Below, piece after piece: positions 57,091 to 64,000 of a stretch of DNA of 64,000 bases. Below the pieces are notes generated by a model. It did not search any database. It saw only the letters and a program-made list of their open reading frames with translations, and was not told where the DNA came from. A program made the position numbers and the translations under genes. Origin of the DNA: Sphingomonas sp. LY54 (GTDB lineage Bacteria; Pseudomonadota; Alphaproteobacteria; Sphingomonadales; Sphingomonadaceae); NCBI RefSeq assembly GCF_035594035.1, contig NZ_CP141588.1, forward strand, positions 62,001 to 126,000. The letters run 5' to 3'. Positions within the stretch are counted from its first letter, which is position 1. Every line of letters starts with the position of its first letter.

Positions 57091-57234
57091 ATGGATGATG
57101 AATATTCATTCCATGTCGATGACAAGGGACGCGTGGTAGCGGCCAACGACCAGGAGCGCATTGTTCTGGGTGACGAGCGCCGAGTGTTCGCCAAGCTTGT
57201 CGAGCTGATGGGCGAACGGGATTTCGAAAGCTGA
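57091..57234 (+). CDS. 47-residue small protein of the second SOS operon
   Basis: ATG 57091 with GGGAGGCACAG upstream; stop TGA 57232-57234. Sequence MDDEYSFHVDDKGRVVAAND then ERIVLGDERRVFAKLVELMG. Acidic alpha/beta mini-protein between two SOS genes, 10 and 6 bases from its neighbours. Confidence 0.7.
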   Translation: MDDEYSFHVDDKGRVVAANDQERIVLGDERRVFAKLVELMGERDFES

Positions 57235-57240
57235 GCGGCC

Positions 57241-57804
57241 ATGTGTAATCGATTTCGCCTGTCCGCCAAGGAAGCCGAGCTCGCCCGCCAGTTCGGAGCG
57301 GACATATCACCTGAGCGGGGTCGGCTGCCTCCGCCAGAGCTGTTCCCCAAATACGATGCCTACGTCGTTCGCAAGGAGACTGGCGCGCGGGCGCTCGATG
57401 TCATGCGCTGGGGTGTTCCCTTGAATGGCAAGCCGATCACCAATGTCCGCAATCTATCGAGACCCTTCTGGCGGAATATGCTGGCAAGCCCTGACCGACG
57501 CTGTCTCGTGCCCGTGTCCGAATTTTGCGAATGGGAAGGCGAGAAGGGCGCAAAGGTGGCTCGCTGGTTCGGCCTGGCCGACAGCTCGGTGTTCGCCTTC
57601 GCAGGGATCTGGCGGCCGACGCCGGAGGGTAGGGCGTTTGCATTCCTGACCTGTGAGCCAAACCCCATCGTCGCGCCGATCCATCCTAAAGCGATGCCAG
57701 TAGTGCTGCACCCGGAAGATTATGACCGGTGGCTAGACGGCGAGGTCGACGAGGTCTGCTCCCTTGCGACACCATTTCCCTCGCAACTGATGAAGGTGGC
57801 CTGA
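57241..57804 (+). CDS. SRAP-domain protein (YedK/HMCES-like), second copy
   Basis: 187 residues. Cys2 (MCNRF), TNVRNLSRPFWRN with the Asn, EFCEWEGEKGAKVARWF with the catalytic Glu, and APIHPKAMPVVLHPEDY with the active-site His. All key residues of the abasic-site crosslinker are present. Third gene of a LexA-headed operon. It is clearly diverged from the 46.9-kb copy. Confidence 0.92.
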   Translation: MCNRFRLSAKEAELARQFGADISPERGRLPPPELFPKYDAYVVRKETGARALDVMRWGVPLNGKPITNVRNLSRPFWRNMLASPDRRCLVPVSEFCEWEGEKGAKVARWFGLADSSVFAFAGIWRPTPEGRAFAFLTCEPNPIVAPIHPKAMPVVLHPEDYDRWLDGEVDEVCSLATPFPSQLMKVA

Positions 57805-57841
57805 GACACGGCGTTCAGTTGGCGGAGGCCGGAGAGCACGC

Positions 57842-57925
57842 ATGGACGAGCGGGTTGAGTTCACGATGATCCTAGGCCTCATTGTTCTCGCCCTGGTTGG
57901 GTATTTGGCGGGCTATCTCACGTGA
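57842..57925 (+). CDS. 27-residue putative membrane mini-protein
   Basis: ATG 57842 with CGGAGAG upstream; MDERVEFTMILGLIVLALVG then YLAGYLT. One membrane helix. Small size makes it uncertain, but position and start signals are good, and it may be the last gene of the SOS operon. Confidence 0.4.
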   Translation: MDERVEFTMILGLIVLALVGYLAGYLT

Positions 57926-58449
57926 ATTGATGCCGAGATTGCCCGGGCCAGGCCTGCGGTCGCCCGCAAATTACCGAAGCAGCGATTCTGGCTTCGGCAA
58001 TTTAGTCATGTCAGCAACGCGCCAAAGCTGGACGTTCAACGCCACTGGCGAGATAGCCGTGTGTGGACGGCCAAGCCAAGCGCTTGAACAGGGGACTCCG
58101 CTTAGCGCCAAAGCCGGACGGTCCAGAGCATCTCGACTGAGCTAGCAAGCTGACGTCAGTCCAACTTCCCCCAGTATCCGCTGTGCGTGATTGACTGGCT
58201 GGCGGCAACGGGTGTCTTCGACACGGCGCCAATGTCCGCGAGGGGCCGAAACCGGATGTGGCTGCGCTGGCTCTGCCAGCATCTCAAAATGAACGTTCCC
58301 TTCTTTGACGGCAGACTTAGACCACGGCTGATTTGCTTGTTCAGCACGTAGTTACCGGGCCGCTCTTGCGACGGCTCCTTGCAATCCTCCCGGTCTGCTT
58401 CTGGCCATAAGCAGCTTCAAATAATGGCTCTCAGACGGTACTCTGCGGC
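57926..58449. repeat. Gene-free stretch with decayed repeats
   Basis: Repeat-like pieces at 58020-58120 (GCCAAAGCTGGACGTTCAAC; TTAGCGCCAAAGCCGGACGG) and 58230-58262 (CAATGTCCGCGAGGGGCCGA). No supported gene. Confidence 0.5.
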
Positions 58450-59016
58450 ATGGATCGCTCGCGGAACATTCTACAGGCAATCAGGGATCGCGATGCCTGC
58501 CGGTTCCTTGATATCCTCGATGACGGCGTGCGTTCTGCCGTTCGCATGGCGTCCGAAGAGTCTCACGCTTTGGGGCTTGAGGTAGTTGACGGCCGTGCTC
58601 GCAGAGAGGGCAGGTTGATGGAGCAGAATGGCTCAAGTAGGGACCTTGACGACAGCCCAGCAGAGCTCGGTGCGCCGGCGCTGCGGGCGTTTTTCCAACT
58701 CGCCATCGCTTGGCGCCTGACCGAGAAGGAGCAGATGAATCTGCTCGGACTTACGTCTCAGTCAACGATGCAGAGCTGGAAGGCTGGTTACGTCTCGGAG
58801 GTGAGTCACGACACCGTCGAACGCATTTCGTACCTGCTGGGGATCTTCAAAGCCATAAATATCCTGATGCCAGAGCAGAAGCAGGCAGACGCTTGGGTGC
58901 GCGCTCCGAACGCGGCACCACTGTTCGGCGGTCGCAGCGCACTGGATCGCATGACATCGGGAGATGTGGGCGACCTCTTCCTCGTTCGACAGTATCTCGA
59001 TAGCGAGCTCAGCTGA
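58450..59016 (+). CDS. MbcA/ParS/Xre-family antitoxin
   Basis: 188 residues from ATG 58450. Xre-like helix-turn-helix at about 80-135 (FFQLAIAWRLTEKEQMNLLG, STMQSWKAGYVSEVSHDTVE) and a DUF2384 toxin-binding domain at about 135-188 (AWVRAPNAAPLFGGRSALDR, DVGDLFLVRQYLDSELS). These normally precede a RES-domain toxin that depletes NAD or ADP-ribosylates. No such toxin follows, so it is orphaned or the toxin has been lost. The N-terminal 65 residues are an unusual extension. Confidence 0.85.
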   Translation: MDRSRNILQAIRDRDACRFLDILDDGVRSAVRMASEESHALGLEVVDGRARREGRLMEQNGSSRDLDDSPAELGAPALRAFFQLAIAWRLTEKEQMNLLGLTSQSTMQSWKAGYVSEVSHDTVERISYLLGIFKAINILMPEQKQADAWVRAPNAAPLFGGRSALDRMTSGDVGDLFLVRQYLDSELS

Positions 59017-59200
59017 GGCTCAGACAAGGTGCGACTGCCGCTTTCGGCTGCCGGTCCGCGTGACGTCAGATATAAGCCGACAATTTGTTGGACGGGTGGG
59101 TGTCTTGGGCTCAGATTGGGCGACGCTGATATCCGTCGTATCGAGATCGGTTGTGATGCTGAAATAGCCAGGAAGCAGAGGCAAGGCTGCAGAGGGATAA

Positions 59201-59464
59201 ATGATGCCACGGAATGAAGCCTACTGTCGTCTCCTCACCGTCGCCAAAGGAGGAACGGGCCAGTCGCGAGACGTCGCTGAATTCCTATTGGCTTGGTACA
59301 ACGTTAAGGCCTGGGGTGGTTGGGGGCCCCACAGGTTTTCTGGCCTGGACGAAGGCATTCAAGCAGACATTCTCTCCATCCTGAGCGACATATCGCGCAG
59401 GATTTGGTATCCCGAGAGCGATGACATGGAGCCGCTGGTCCAGATGTATCGCCCAGCTCCCTGA
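59201..59464 (+). CDS. DUF7673-like small protein
   Basis: 87 residues from ATG 59201, AGAGGGATAA site. MPRNEAYCRLLTVAKGGTGQ, SRDVAEFLLAWYNVKAWGGW, GLDEGIQADILSILSDISRR. Similar small proteins accompany plasmid and phage regions. Function unknown. Confidence 0.6.
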   Translation: MMPRNEAYCRLLTVAKGGTGQSRDVAEFLLAWYNVKAWGGWGPHRFSGLDEGIQADILSILSDISRRIWYPESDDMEPLVQMYRPAP

Positions 59465-59714
59465 CCGTCGATCATGCAGAGCCTCGCTGAGCGCTACCGA
59501 TCCCAAGCAGCGGGATGGCGCCCCAGCTATGCTCCTTGACCAGACGGGCAGGGCAGACGCGTTTTGAACGACGCTATGAACAGCGGGCCCTTAGACGCCG
59601 GCGCTTCGCGAGCGGCGGCAACGCGCCATCTTCGGCCCTCTCCGGCTCTCTCTTCGATTCCCAACGACGGACGCAGAGTTGCCATCGTGCCGGGCAAGCG
59701 TGAATGACGGGAGA

Positions 59715-60596
59715 TTATCTGCCATATGCAAATTTCGGGCGATAGCTTTCGATAAGTTTTTCTTCCTCGTCCTCTTCGTCATCCGGGTCCGGCGGAAGGT
59801 CTTCGCCGGTCAGAACCGTCAGGGTGAAGCCATATTCTCTTAGTCCGACCGCCTGTTCGTCGAGCTCGATCTGGGGTGAGCCTCCGAACCAGTCGTTGAG
59901 CGTGGCGGACTCACAGGCGCGCCTGCCGCTGGCCACGTTCGCCGGGTTGGCGTTGAACTGCCGCGTCAATGTTGAAGGAAGGGAGGTACCCTTGCGCAGA
60001 AAGTTCAGCCGACCGAGCTTCTTGAAGCCGTCCGAAAGGAAAGCGTAGCGCACCTCGTCATCGCGACTGACTATGATGGCCATTGGGTACGGGCTGCATT
60101 CTGCCGCGCGGATCGCCGACGCGGTTAGGGAGCATTTCGATACTTCCGCGAGCCTTTCGATACCCTCGAACCCGATCTGCTCGCGATCCAGCTCGTTCTG
60201 GACCAGCCGAGTCGGCAATAGGAGGCCAGAGGCGAAGTGATCTGCCTCGAGCTCGATCATGGAATTACCTTCCGTGAATCCGGCCCGCGAGATATGCGCC
60301 GGGGCAACTTTGAGGATTTCCTCTGGGTGCCCGTCCAGAAAATAGTGGCCCAGCTCGTGGGCCACGGTGAACCGCTGAAATCCATCGCTCTTAATGTCGG
60401 TAGAGTAGAAGATCCCGACGTCATCGCCGAAGATGATCCCACCGCTGACTCCGAACTGATCCGGTCTCTTGGGCACGACCAAAATGCCTTCGGTCGAGGC
60501 GATCTCGAAAGGATCAATCGGAAAAGCGTCGAACCCGTGCTCTCTGGCTTTCCGTTCACCGCACTGGCGCGCCCAGGAGAGCCGGGCCTTGCTCAT
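59715..60596 (-). CDS. ImmA/IrrE-family metallo-endopeptidase
   Basis: 293 residues. Zinc motif HELGH in FTVAHELGHYFLDGHPEEIL, and the downstream third-ligand region ELEADHFASGLLLPTRLV. ImmA/IrrE peptidases cleave the XRE repressor encoded next to them after a stress signal. The long C-terminal 130 residues with an acidic stretch may sense the signal. It overlaps the XRE gene by four bases (ATGA), so they are co-translated. Confidence 0.92.
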   Translation of the reverse strand: MSKARLSWARQCGERKAREHGFDAFPIDPFEIASTEGILVVPKRPDQFGVSGGIIFGDDVGIFYSTDIKSDGFQRFTVAHELGHYFLDGHPEEILKVAPAHISRAGFTEGNSMIELEADHFASGLLLPTRLVQNELDREQIGFEGIERLAEVSKCSLTASAIRAAECSPYPMAIIVSRDDEVRYAFLSDGFKKLGRLNFLRKGTSLPSTLTRQFNANPANVASGRRACESATLNDWFGGSPQIELDEQAVGLREYGFTLTVLTGEDLPPDPDDEEDEEEKLIESYRPKFAYGR

Positions 60597-60946
60597 CCCG
60601 CGCCGGACTCCCGCTTCTTGGTCATTAGGTCGATCATCATCTGGATGTGTTCGCGGTCATGATGCGAAAGTTGCTCCTCGCCGCGAAACGCGGTGGTCGC
60701 GCCTTCCATTGTCGACGACCGGCCGAGCAGAAAATCGGAGGACACGTTCAACGCTTTGGCGAGCGCCCTGACATTCGCAAATGATGGCTTTCGCCGGTCT
60801 CGCTCGAAATGACCGATCGCGGCGGCTTGCAACCCCGCCAGCTTGGCGAGTTCGGCTTGACTGAGGCTCCTTTTCTCGCGGGCTTGCACTAGCCGGCTAC
60901 CAAAATCGTCGTTGCCTTCGGTCGTCATTGACTCTACGTTGTCCAT
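60593..60946 (-). CDS. XRE-family repressor
   Basis: 117 residues from MDNVESMTTEGN (60946). Helix-turn-helix at about residues 15-70: FGSRLVQAREKRSLSQAELA, LAGLQAAAIGHFERDRRKPS. A C-terminal helix (DREHIQMMIDLMTKK) suits dimerisation. Coupled to the ImmA/IrrE peptidase and divergent from the ubiquitin-like operon. Two palindromes between them are its likely operators, so it probably represses both directions. Confidence 0.9.
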   Translation of the reverse strand: MDNVESMTTEGNDDFGSRLVQAREKRSLSQAELAKLAGLQAAAIGHFERDRRKPSFANVRALAKALNVSSDFLLGRSSTMEGATTAFRGEEQLSHHDREHIQMMIDLMTKKRESGAG

Positions 60947-60956
60947 TCCTATATAT

Positions 60957-60970
60957 CTACGACATCGTAG
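60957..60970. promoter_or_regulatory. Operator palindrome 1
   Basis: CTACGACATCGTAG, perfect outer dyad CTACGA..CGTAG, just upstream of the XRE start. The same half sites recur at 61015-61028. Confidence 0.7.
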
Positions 60971-61014
60971 GTAGATCGGCACGCCCTTCTGGGCATTTTT
61001 TTAGCCGTATCTAT

Positions 61015-61028
61015 CTACGAAGACGTAG
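61015..61028. promoter_or_regulatory. Operator palindrome 2
   Basis: CTACGAAGACGTAG, with the same CTACG/CGTAG dyad, 58 bases centre to centre from palindrome 1 and 47 bases upstream of the ATG at 61075. Likely bound cooperatively by the XRE repressor. Confidence 0.7.
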
Positions 61029-61074
61029 GTTTTTATACGACGACTCGGTGGGGTCGTCAAGCAGAGAGAGGACG

Positions 61075-61218
61075 ATGGAAATGGCGAAGAAGTCGGAAGT
61101 GACGAGCAAGCGGGCGGCTACTGCCGCCTCGAAGGTGCTGCGCGACCCTAGGTCGAGCACGGCCGCGAAAACTGCTGCCGCGTCGGCGCTCACGCAGCGC
61201 CCCAACCGCAAGAAGTAG
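61075..61218 (+). CDS. 47-residue basic small protein, first gene of the ubiquitin-like operon
   Basis: ATG 61075 with GAGAGAGGAC upstream (a second ATG two codons on). Ala/Lys/Ser-rich: EVTSKRAATAASKVLRDPRS then TAAKTAAASALTQRPNRKK. Similar short proteins are common in phage and mobile-element genomes. Ten bases separate it from the multiubiquitin gene. Possibly a DNA- or RNA-binding regulator; unproven. Confidence 0.65.
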   Translation: MEMAKKSEVTSKRAATAASKVLRDPRSSTAAKTAAASALTQRPNRKK

Positions 61219-61227
61219 GAGGTGGAA

Positions 61228-61485
61228 ATGGCGAACGACAAACCCAAGAAAACGGTGACGATTATCGTCGAGGGCACCGAGCATGAGTGGCCGAAGGGCG
61301 AGATCAGCTACGCCGAAGTCGTGACCCTCGAGGTGCCGGATTATGCGCACCATCCCGAGATCACCTATTCGGTCACGTACAAGCGCGGCCACGGCAACAA
61401 GCCCGAGGGCACACTAGCGCCCGGTGCCTCGGTGAAGGTCAAGGACGGGATGAAATTCAATGTTTCGGAAACTGGTCAGTCGTAA
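61228..61485 (+). CDS. Multiubiquitin-domain (ubiquitin-like) protein
   Basis: 85 residues from ATG 61228 with a strong AGGAGGTGG site. One beta-grasp domain of the multiubiquitin family: TVTIIVEGTEHEWPKGEISY, EITYSVTYKRGHGNKPEG, VKVKDGMKFNVSETGQS. Here there is a single unit. It ends in GQS rather than a classical GG. Overlaps the E1-like gene by 26 bases. Expected to be adenylated by that enzyme; conjugation is inferred. Confidence 0.88.
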   Translation: MANDKPKKTVTIIVEGTEHEWPKGEISYAEVVTLEVPDYAHHPEITYSVTYKRGHGNKPEGTLAPGASVKVKDGMKFNVSETGQS

Positions 61486-62653
61486 TTCGGACCTCAGGCG
61501 CCTGGTCGAGCGTGGCTATGCGGTCGCATTCGACAGCAATTGCCTGATCGTCCGTGACGTCCCGTATCTGGACGGCGAGGGCGAGCTGCAGTGGGGTGCG
61601 ATCGTCGCCAAACTTGTCTTCGTCAACCAGGAGCAAGTCCAGCAGGACGACCATCAGATCTTTTTTGCTGGCAAGCATCCCCATCAGCTAGATGGCACAC
61701 CGATCCGTAACCTGGCCGGTGGCCCGACGACGATCCAGTTGACCGAAGCTTGTGCGGACGTGGTTGTGCAGCGGTCTTTCTCGAACAAGCCGAAGTCGGA
61801 GGGCAAGTTTAAGGACTTCTTCGAAAAGGTCGACGGCTACGTTTCGATCATCTCCGGCCCGGCGATCGAGAAGTTCGGCGCCACTCCGTATACGTTCAGG
61901 AGCAACGAGGAGGTCGCGCTAGACGCAATTTTCAAGTTACAGGACACGCTCACTTCGCGCGCCCAGATCGGTGACCTCAACAACGGCTTCGCCGATGAGG
62001 TGGTCGCCGTCATCGGTCTTGGCGGGACCGGAGCCTATCTCCTCGACCTGTTGGTCAAAACGCCAGTGCCCGAGATTCGGGGCTTCGACGGTGACGGGTT
62101 TCATGTCCACAACGTATTTCGCTCACCCGGGCGGCTCGACGAAACCGAACTCGGCCTAAAGAAGGCAGACGTCTATCAGGAGCGTTACGAGAATTTCCGG
62201 CACGGCCTACGGCTGGAGGCGACCTACATCGACGAAACCTCCGCCGACGCGCTCGCCGGTGTGACGTTCGCGTTCGTGTGCGTCGACAAAGGTTCAGCGC
62301 GCGCTGCGATTTTCGAGCTGCTGATCGCAATCGGCATTCCGTTTATCGATGTCGGCATGGGTCTCAAGCGAAAGGACGGGCCACTCAACGGTATGCTGCG
62401 GGTGACTCACTACTCGGCGGAGGACGCCCCACAGATGCGCGACCGCCAGCTCGCCGAACTGTCGGATGCCCCCGACAATCTCTATCGCGCCAACATCCAG
62501 ATCGGCGAGCTCAACGCGCTCAATGCCTGCCTCGCCCTCATCAGGTACAAACAGCTGCGAGGCTTCTATCGCGAGGAAGAGGCGATCAAGCATCTGTTGT
62601 TCGATATTGGCGACCTTCGCATCACCGGGGAGGTCAGCTTTGATGACGTATAG
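61460..62653 (+). CDS. E1/ThiF-like ubiquitin-activating enzyme homologue
   Basis: 397 residues. The N-terminal 150 residues (HQIFFAGKHPHQLDGTPIRN) form a domain like DUF6791; it has a Cys (TEACADVV, residue 98). The ThiF domain has the ATP loop VVAVIGLGGTGAYLLDLLVK (about 181-200), the metal/ATP acidic site GFDGDGFHVHNVFRSPGR (208-225), and a candidate catalytic Cys in FAFVCVDKG (274). No E2 or JAB gene is adjacent. The enzyme is predicted to adenylate the multiubiquitin protein. Confidence 0.88.
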   Translation: MFRKLVSRNSDLRRLVERGYAVAFDSNCLIVRDVPYLDGEGELQWGAIVAKLVFVNQEQVQQDDHQIFFAGKHPHQLDGTPIRNLAGGPTTIQLTEACADVVVQRSFSNKPKSEGKFKDFFEKVDGYVSIISGPAIEKFGATPYTFRSNEEVALDAIFKLQDTLTSRAQIGDLNNGFADEVVAVIGLGGTGAYLLDLLVKTPVPEIRGFDGDGFHVHNVFRSPGRLDETELGLKKADVYQERYENFRHGLRLEATYIDETSADALAGVTFAFVCVDKGSARAAIFELLIAIGIPFIDVGMGLKRKDGPLNGMLRVTHYSAEDAPQMRDRQLAELSDAPDNLYRANIQIGELNALNACLALIRYKQLRGFYREEEAIKHLLFDIGDLRITGEVSFDDV

Positions 62654-63047
62654 GCTCGCGCGCGTTCGCACTATGCCGGCCCAGCTCGAACCGGGCGTCC
62701 TCTATGTTTCAGAGGAGTATGAAACTGCCGCGCATCTGTGCGCATGCGGCTGCCGATCGAAGGTGCGAACGCCGTTGGGGCCGACCGAGTGGTCATTTTT
62801 CGAGGCAGCCGAAGGTCCGACGCTAAACCCTTCGATCGGCAATTGGCAGCGGCCGTGCAAGTCACATTATTGGATCATAAACGGTCGCGTCGAATGGTCG
62901 ACGCAGTGGTCTTCTGAGCAGATCGCCGCCGGCAGGGCGTGCGAGCAAAGGCGTCGAGAGAGACACTACGCCAATCTAATTCCGAGCGGACACCTGGCTC
63001 GGCTCTGGCGCTGGCTAAAAGGTTTGTGTGGAGACGCGGAAACCTGA
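62643..63047 (+). CDS. DUF6527-type Cys-rich protein of the ubiquitin-like operon
   Basis: 134 residues from ATG 62643. Metal-ligand candidates HLCACGCRSKVRTPL, GNWQRPCKSHYWIINGRVEW; the spacing fits one zinc site, as in DUF6527 proteins that occur next to multiubiquitin and ThiF genes. It overlaps the E1 gene by 11 bases, so coupled. It could be a ligase-like or target-recognition factor; its activity is unknown. Confidence 0.8.
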   Translation: MTYRLARVRTMPAQLEPGVLYVSEEYETAAHLCACGCRSKVRTPLGPTEWSFFEAAEGPTLNPSIGNWQRPCKSHYWIINGRVEWSTQWSSEQIAAGRACEQRRRERHYANLIPSGHLARLWRWLKGLCGDAET

Positions 63048-63093
63048 TCACCTATGCCAGGCGGGTGCGGAGCAAGTGTCAGGAGGGCAGGCG

Positions 63094-63459
63094 ATGGAAA
63101 CGCACAATTTTGAGCGGTTGAGGGCGCACATCCTGCCGCTGTCCGAATCCACGACATTCGACATCGCCCGCCAGGAGTGGGACCTGATCGGCGTCGAGAT
63201 CAGCGAGGAATTCGACAACTGCCCGTGCGGCCAGGAGATCGAGGAGCATTGCTACATCCGCAACAGGCTCAACGGCAATGCGACCTTTGTCGGTAGCGCC
63301 TGCATCAACCGGTTCATCCAGATCGACACCGGGATTTTATTCGAAGGCCTGAAGCGCATCGCCAAAGACGTTTCGGCGAACGCGAACAACGACCTGATCG
63401 AGCATGCTTCTCGAATGGGGTATCTCTTCGGGGAGGAGGAATACCGGTTCCTGAAGTAG
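63094..63459 (+). CDS. Treble-clef-like zinc protein
   Basis: 121 residues from ATG 63094 with AGGAGGGCAGG upstream. METHNFERLRAHILPLSEST, EFDNCPCGQEIEEHCYIRNR then FVGSACINRFIQID. Cys-x-Cys-Gly and a later His/Cys plus SACINRF fit a treble-clef zinc finger. Similar proteins occur in phages and mobile elements. Last gene of the putative ubiquitin-like operon, 46 bases after DUF6527, so membership is likely but not certain. Confidence 0.7.
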   Translation: METHNFERLRAHILPLSESTTFDIARQEWDLIGVEISEEFDNCPCGQEIEEHCYIRNRLNGNATFVGSACINRFIQIDTGILFEGLKRIAKDVSANANNDLIEHASRMGYLFGEEEYRFLK

Positions 63460-63690
63460 ACGGCGCTCAAGCGGAACCTCTCGCCCGCCTAGGTGGCTCG
63501 GAAGCAGAAGATCAACCGGCGCATCTTGAGCAAGATGATCGTCCAGCGCCGCGCCGCGACGTGATCAATTCTGGACGTCAGCTACCGGAACGGGCGATCC
63601 GTATGCTGCCTGTCCGCTTACGGCCAGGAAATAGTCGAGGCAATTGCACCGAGTCTGGCTCTTGGCTTGGTATGCAGTTAGCATTGCAGG

Positions 63691-64000
63691 ATGCTGACAA
63701 TTGCCGCCATAATTTTTGCCCTATCAAGCACACCACACGTGCTGAACAAAGCCTTTGGCGTATCGCTTGGTGAGCCAGCGGGAAACATGAGCGAACGAGG
63801 ATTTCGTCGCAATAAATATGGAAACGGCGATAGCTGGGTCAGTACCGACGATTCCTTCTTCGATCGCGTGACGGTGGATGTCTCGAAGTACCAGTCGCTC
63901 GTAGAATCGATCGCAGCGTCCAAGGAATACAAAGAGGGGGGCCGTAGCGCTCGACAGCAAGCGTGTGAGGCAGATCTGGCTACACTTGGAGCCACCATTC
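63691..64000 (+). CDS. Exported hypothetical protein (partial at window edge)
   Basis: ATG 63691, open to the end of the window (103 codons). N-terminal MLTIAAIIFALSSTPHVLNK is a signal peptide or anchor. It continues RRNKYGNGDSWVSTDDSFFD and DVSKYQSLVESIAASKEYKE. No family recognised. A repeat piece (CTGTCCGCTTACGGCCAGG) lies about 65 bases upstream. Confidence 0.45.
   Translation, partial: MLTIAAIIFALSSTPHVLNKAFGVSLGEPAGNMSERGFRRNKYGNGDSWVSTDDSFFDRVTVDVSKYQSLVESIAASKEYKEGGRSARQQACEADLATLGATI

Overview
The window looks like a chromosome segment of a GC-rich alphaproteobacterium of the order Sphingomonadales. The evidence is the backbone gene order (gltA start-gltX | comEC ... lexA ... trpG-ppiD | tpiA-secG-pyrG, then csp-infA, proS-lolC-lolD, dnaE), a short-form prolyl-tRNA synthetase, the alphaproteobacterial LexA box type GTTC-N7-GTTC, and small sphingomonad-type proteins. 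The organism itself is inferred; no rRNA or tRNA gene was found in the window.

Positions 1-31.6 kb are dense, very GC-rich housekeeping DNA: tRNA charging (gltX, proS), replication (dnaE), SOS control (lexA), secretion and envelope (secG, ppiD-like foldase, lolCD, lipoproteins), central metabolism (tpiA, pyrG, an acyl-CoA ligase), translation (infA, rluE-like, a ribosomal oxygenase) and two membrane-linked regulators. The trp cluster appears reduced to trpG alone between ppiD and lexA. This block ends at a radical-SAM gene that has lost its 5' end near 31.63 kb.

Positions 31.64-64 kb are an accessory region: lower and uneven GC, short genes, many long gene-poor gaps, gene fragments, and a decayed interspersed repeat family (core like GCAATGGGTGGAAAGCGGAC) that I did not see in the left half. 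It holds a methyltransferase, a hydrolase, a GNAT acetyltransferase, a small tyrosine recombinase, an EF-hand protein and many hypotheticals. At 40.4-44.65 kb is a compact type II-C CRISPR locus: an array of 12 spacers, a 1054-residue Cas9 and a divergent tracrRNA, with no cas1 or cas2. It is flanked by the tail of a conjugative relaxase.

Two operons carry SRAP (YedK-like) DNA-damage proteins, 46.6-48.8 kb and 56.7-57.9 kb. Each has a perfect GTTC-N7-GTTC LexA box at its head, like lexA at 5.5 kb, so the window holds three apparent members of one SOS regulon. Other modules are a NIPSNAP/monooxygenase pair with a divergent ArsR regulator and a MarR-flanked KstD-like flavoprotein.

The most unusual module is at 59.7-63.5 kb. 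A XRE repressor and an ImmA/IrrE metalloprotease are divergent, across two palindromic operators, from an operon encoding a small basic protein, a multiubiquitin-type ubiquitin-like protein, an E1/ThiF-like activating enzyme, a Cys-rich DUF6527-type protein and a treble-clef-like zinc protein. It reads as a tightly repressed, protease-inducible bacterial ubiquitin-like modification system, plausibly for defence. The window ends inside a further exported protein.
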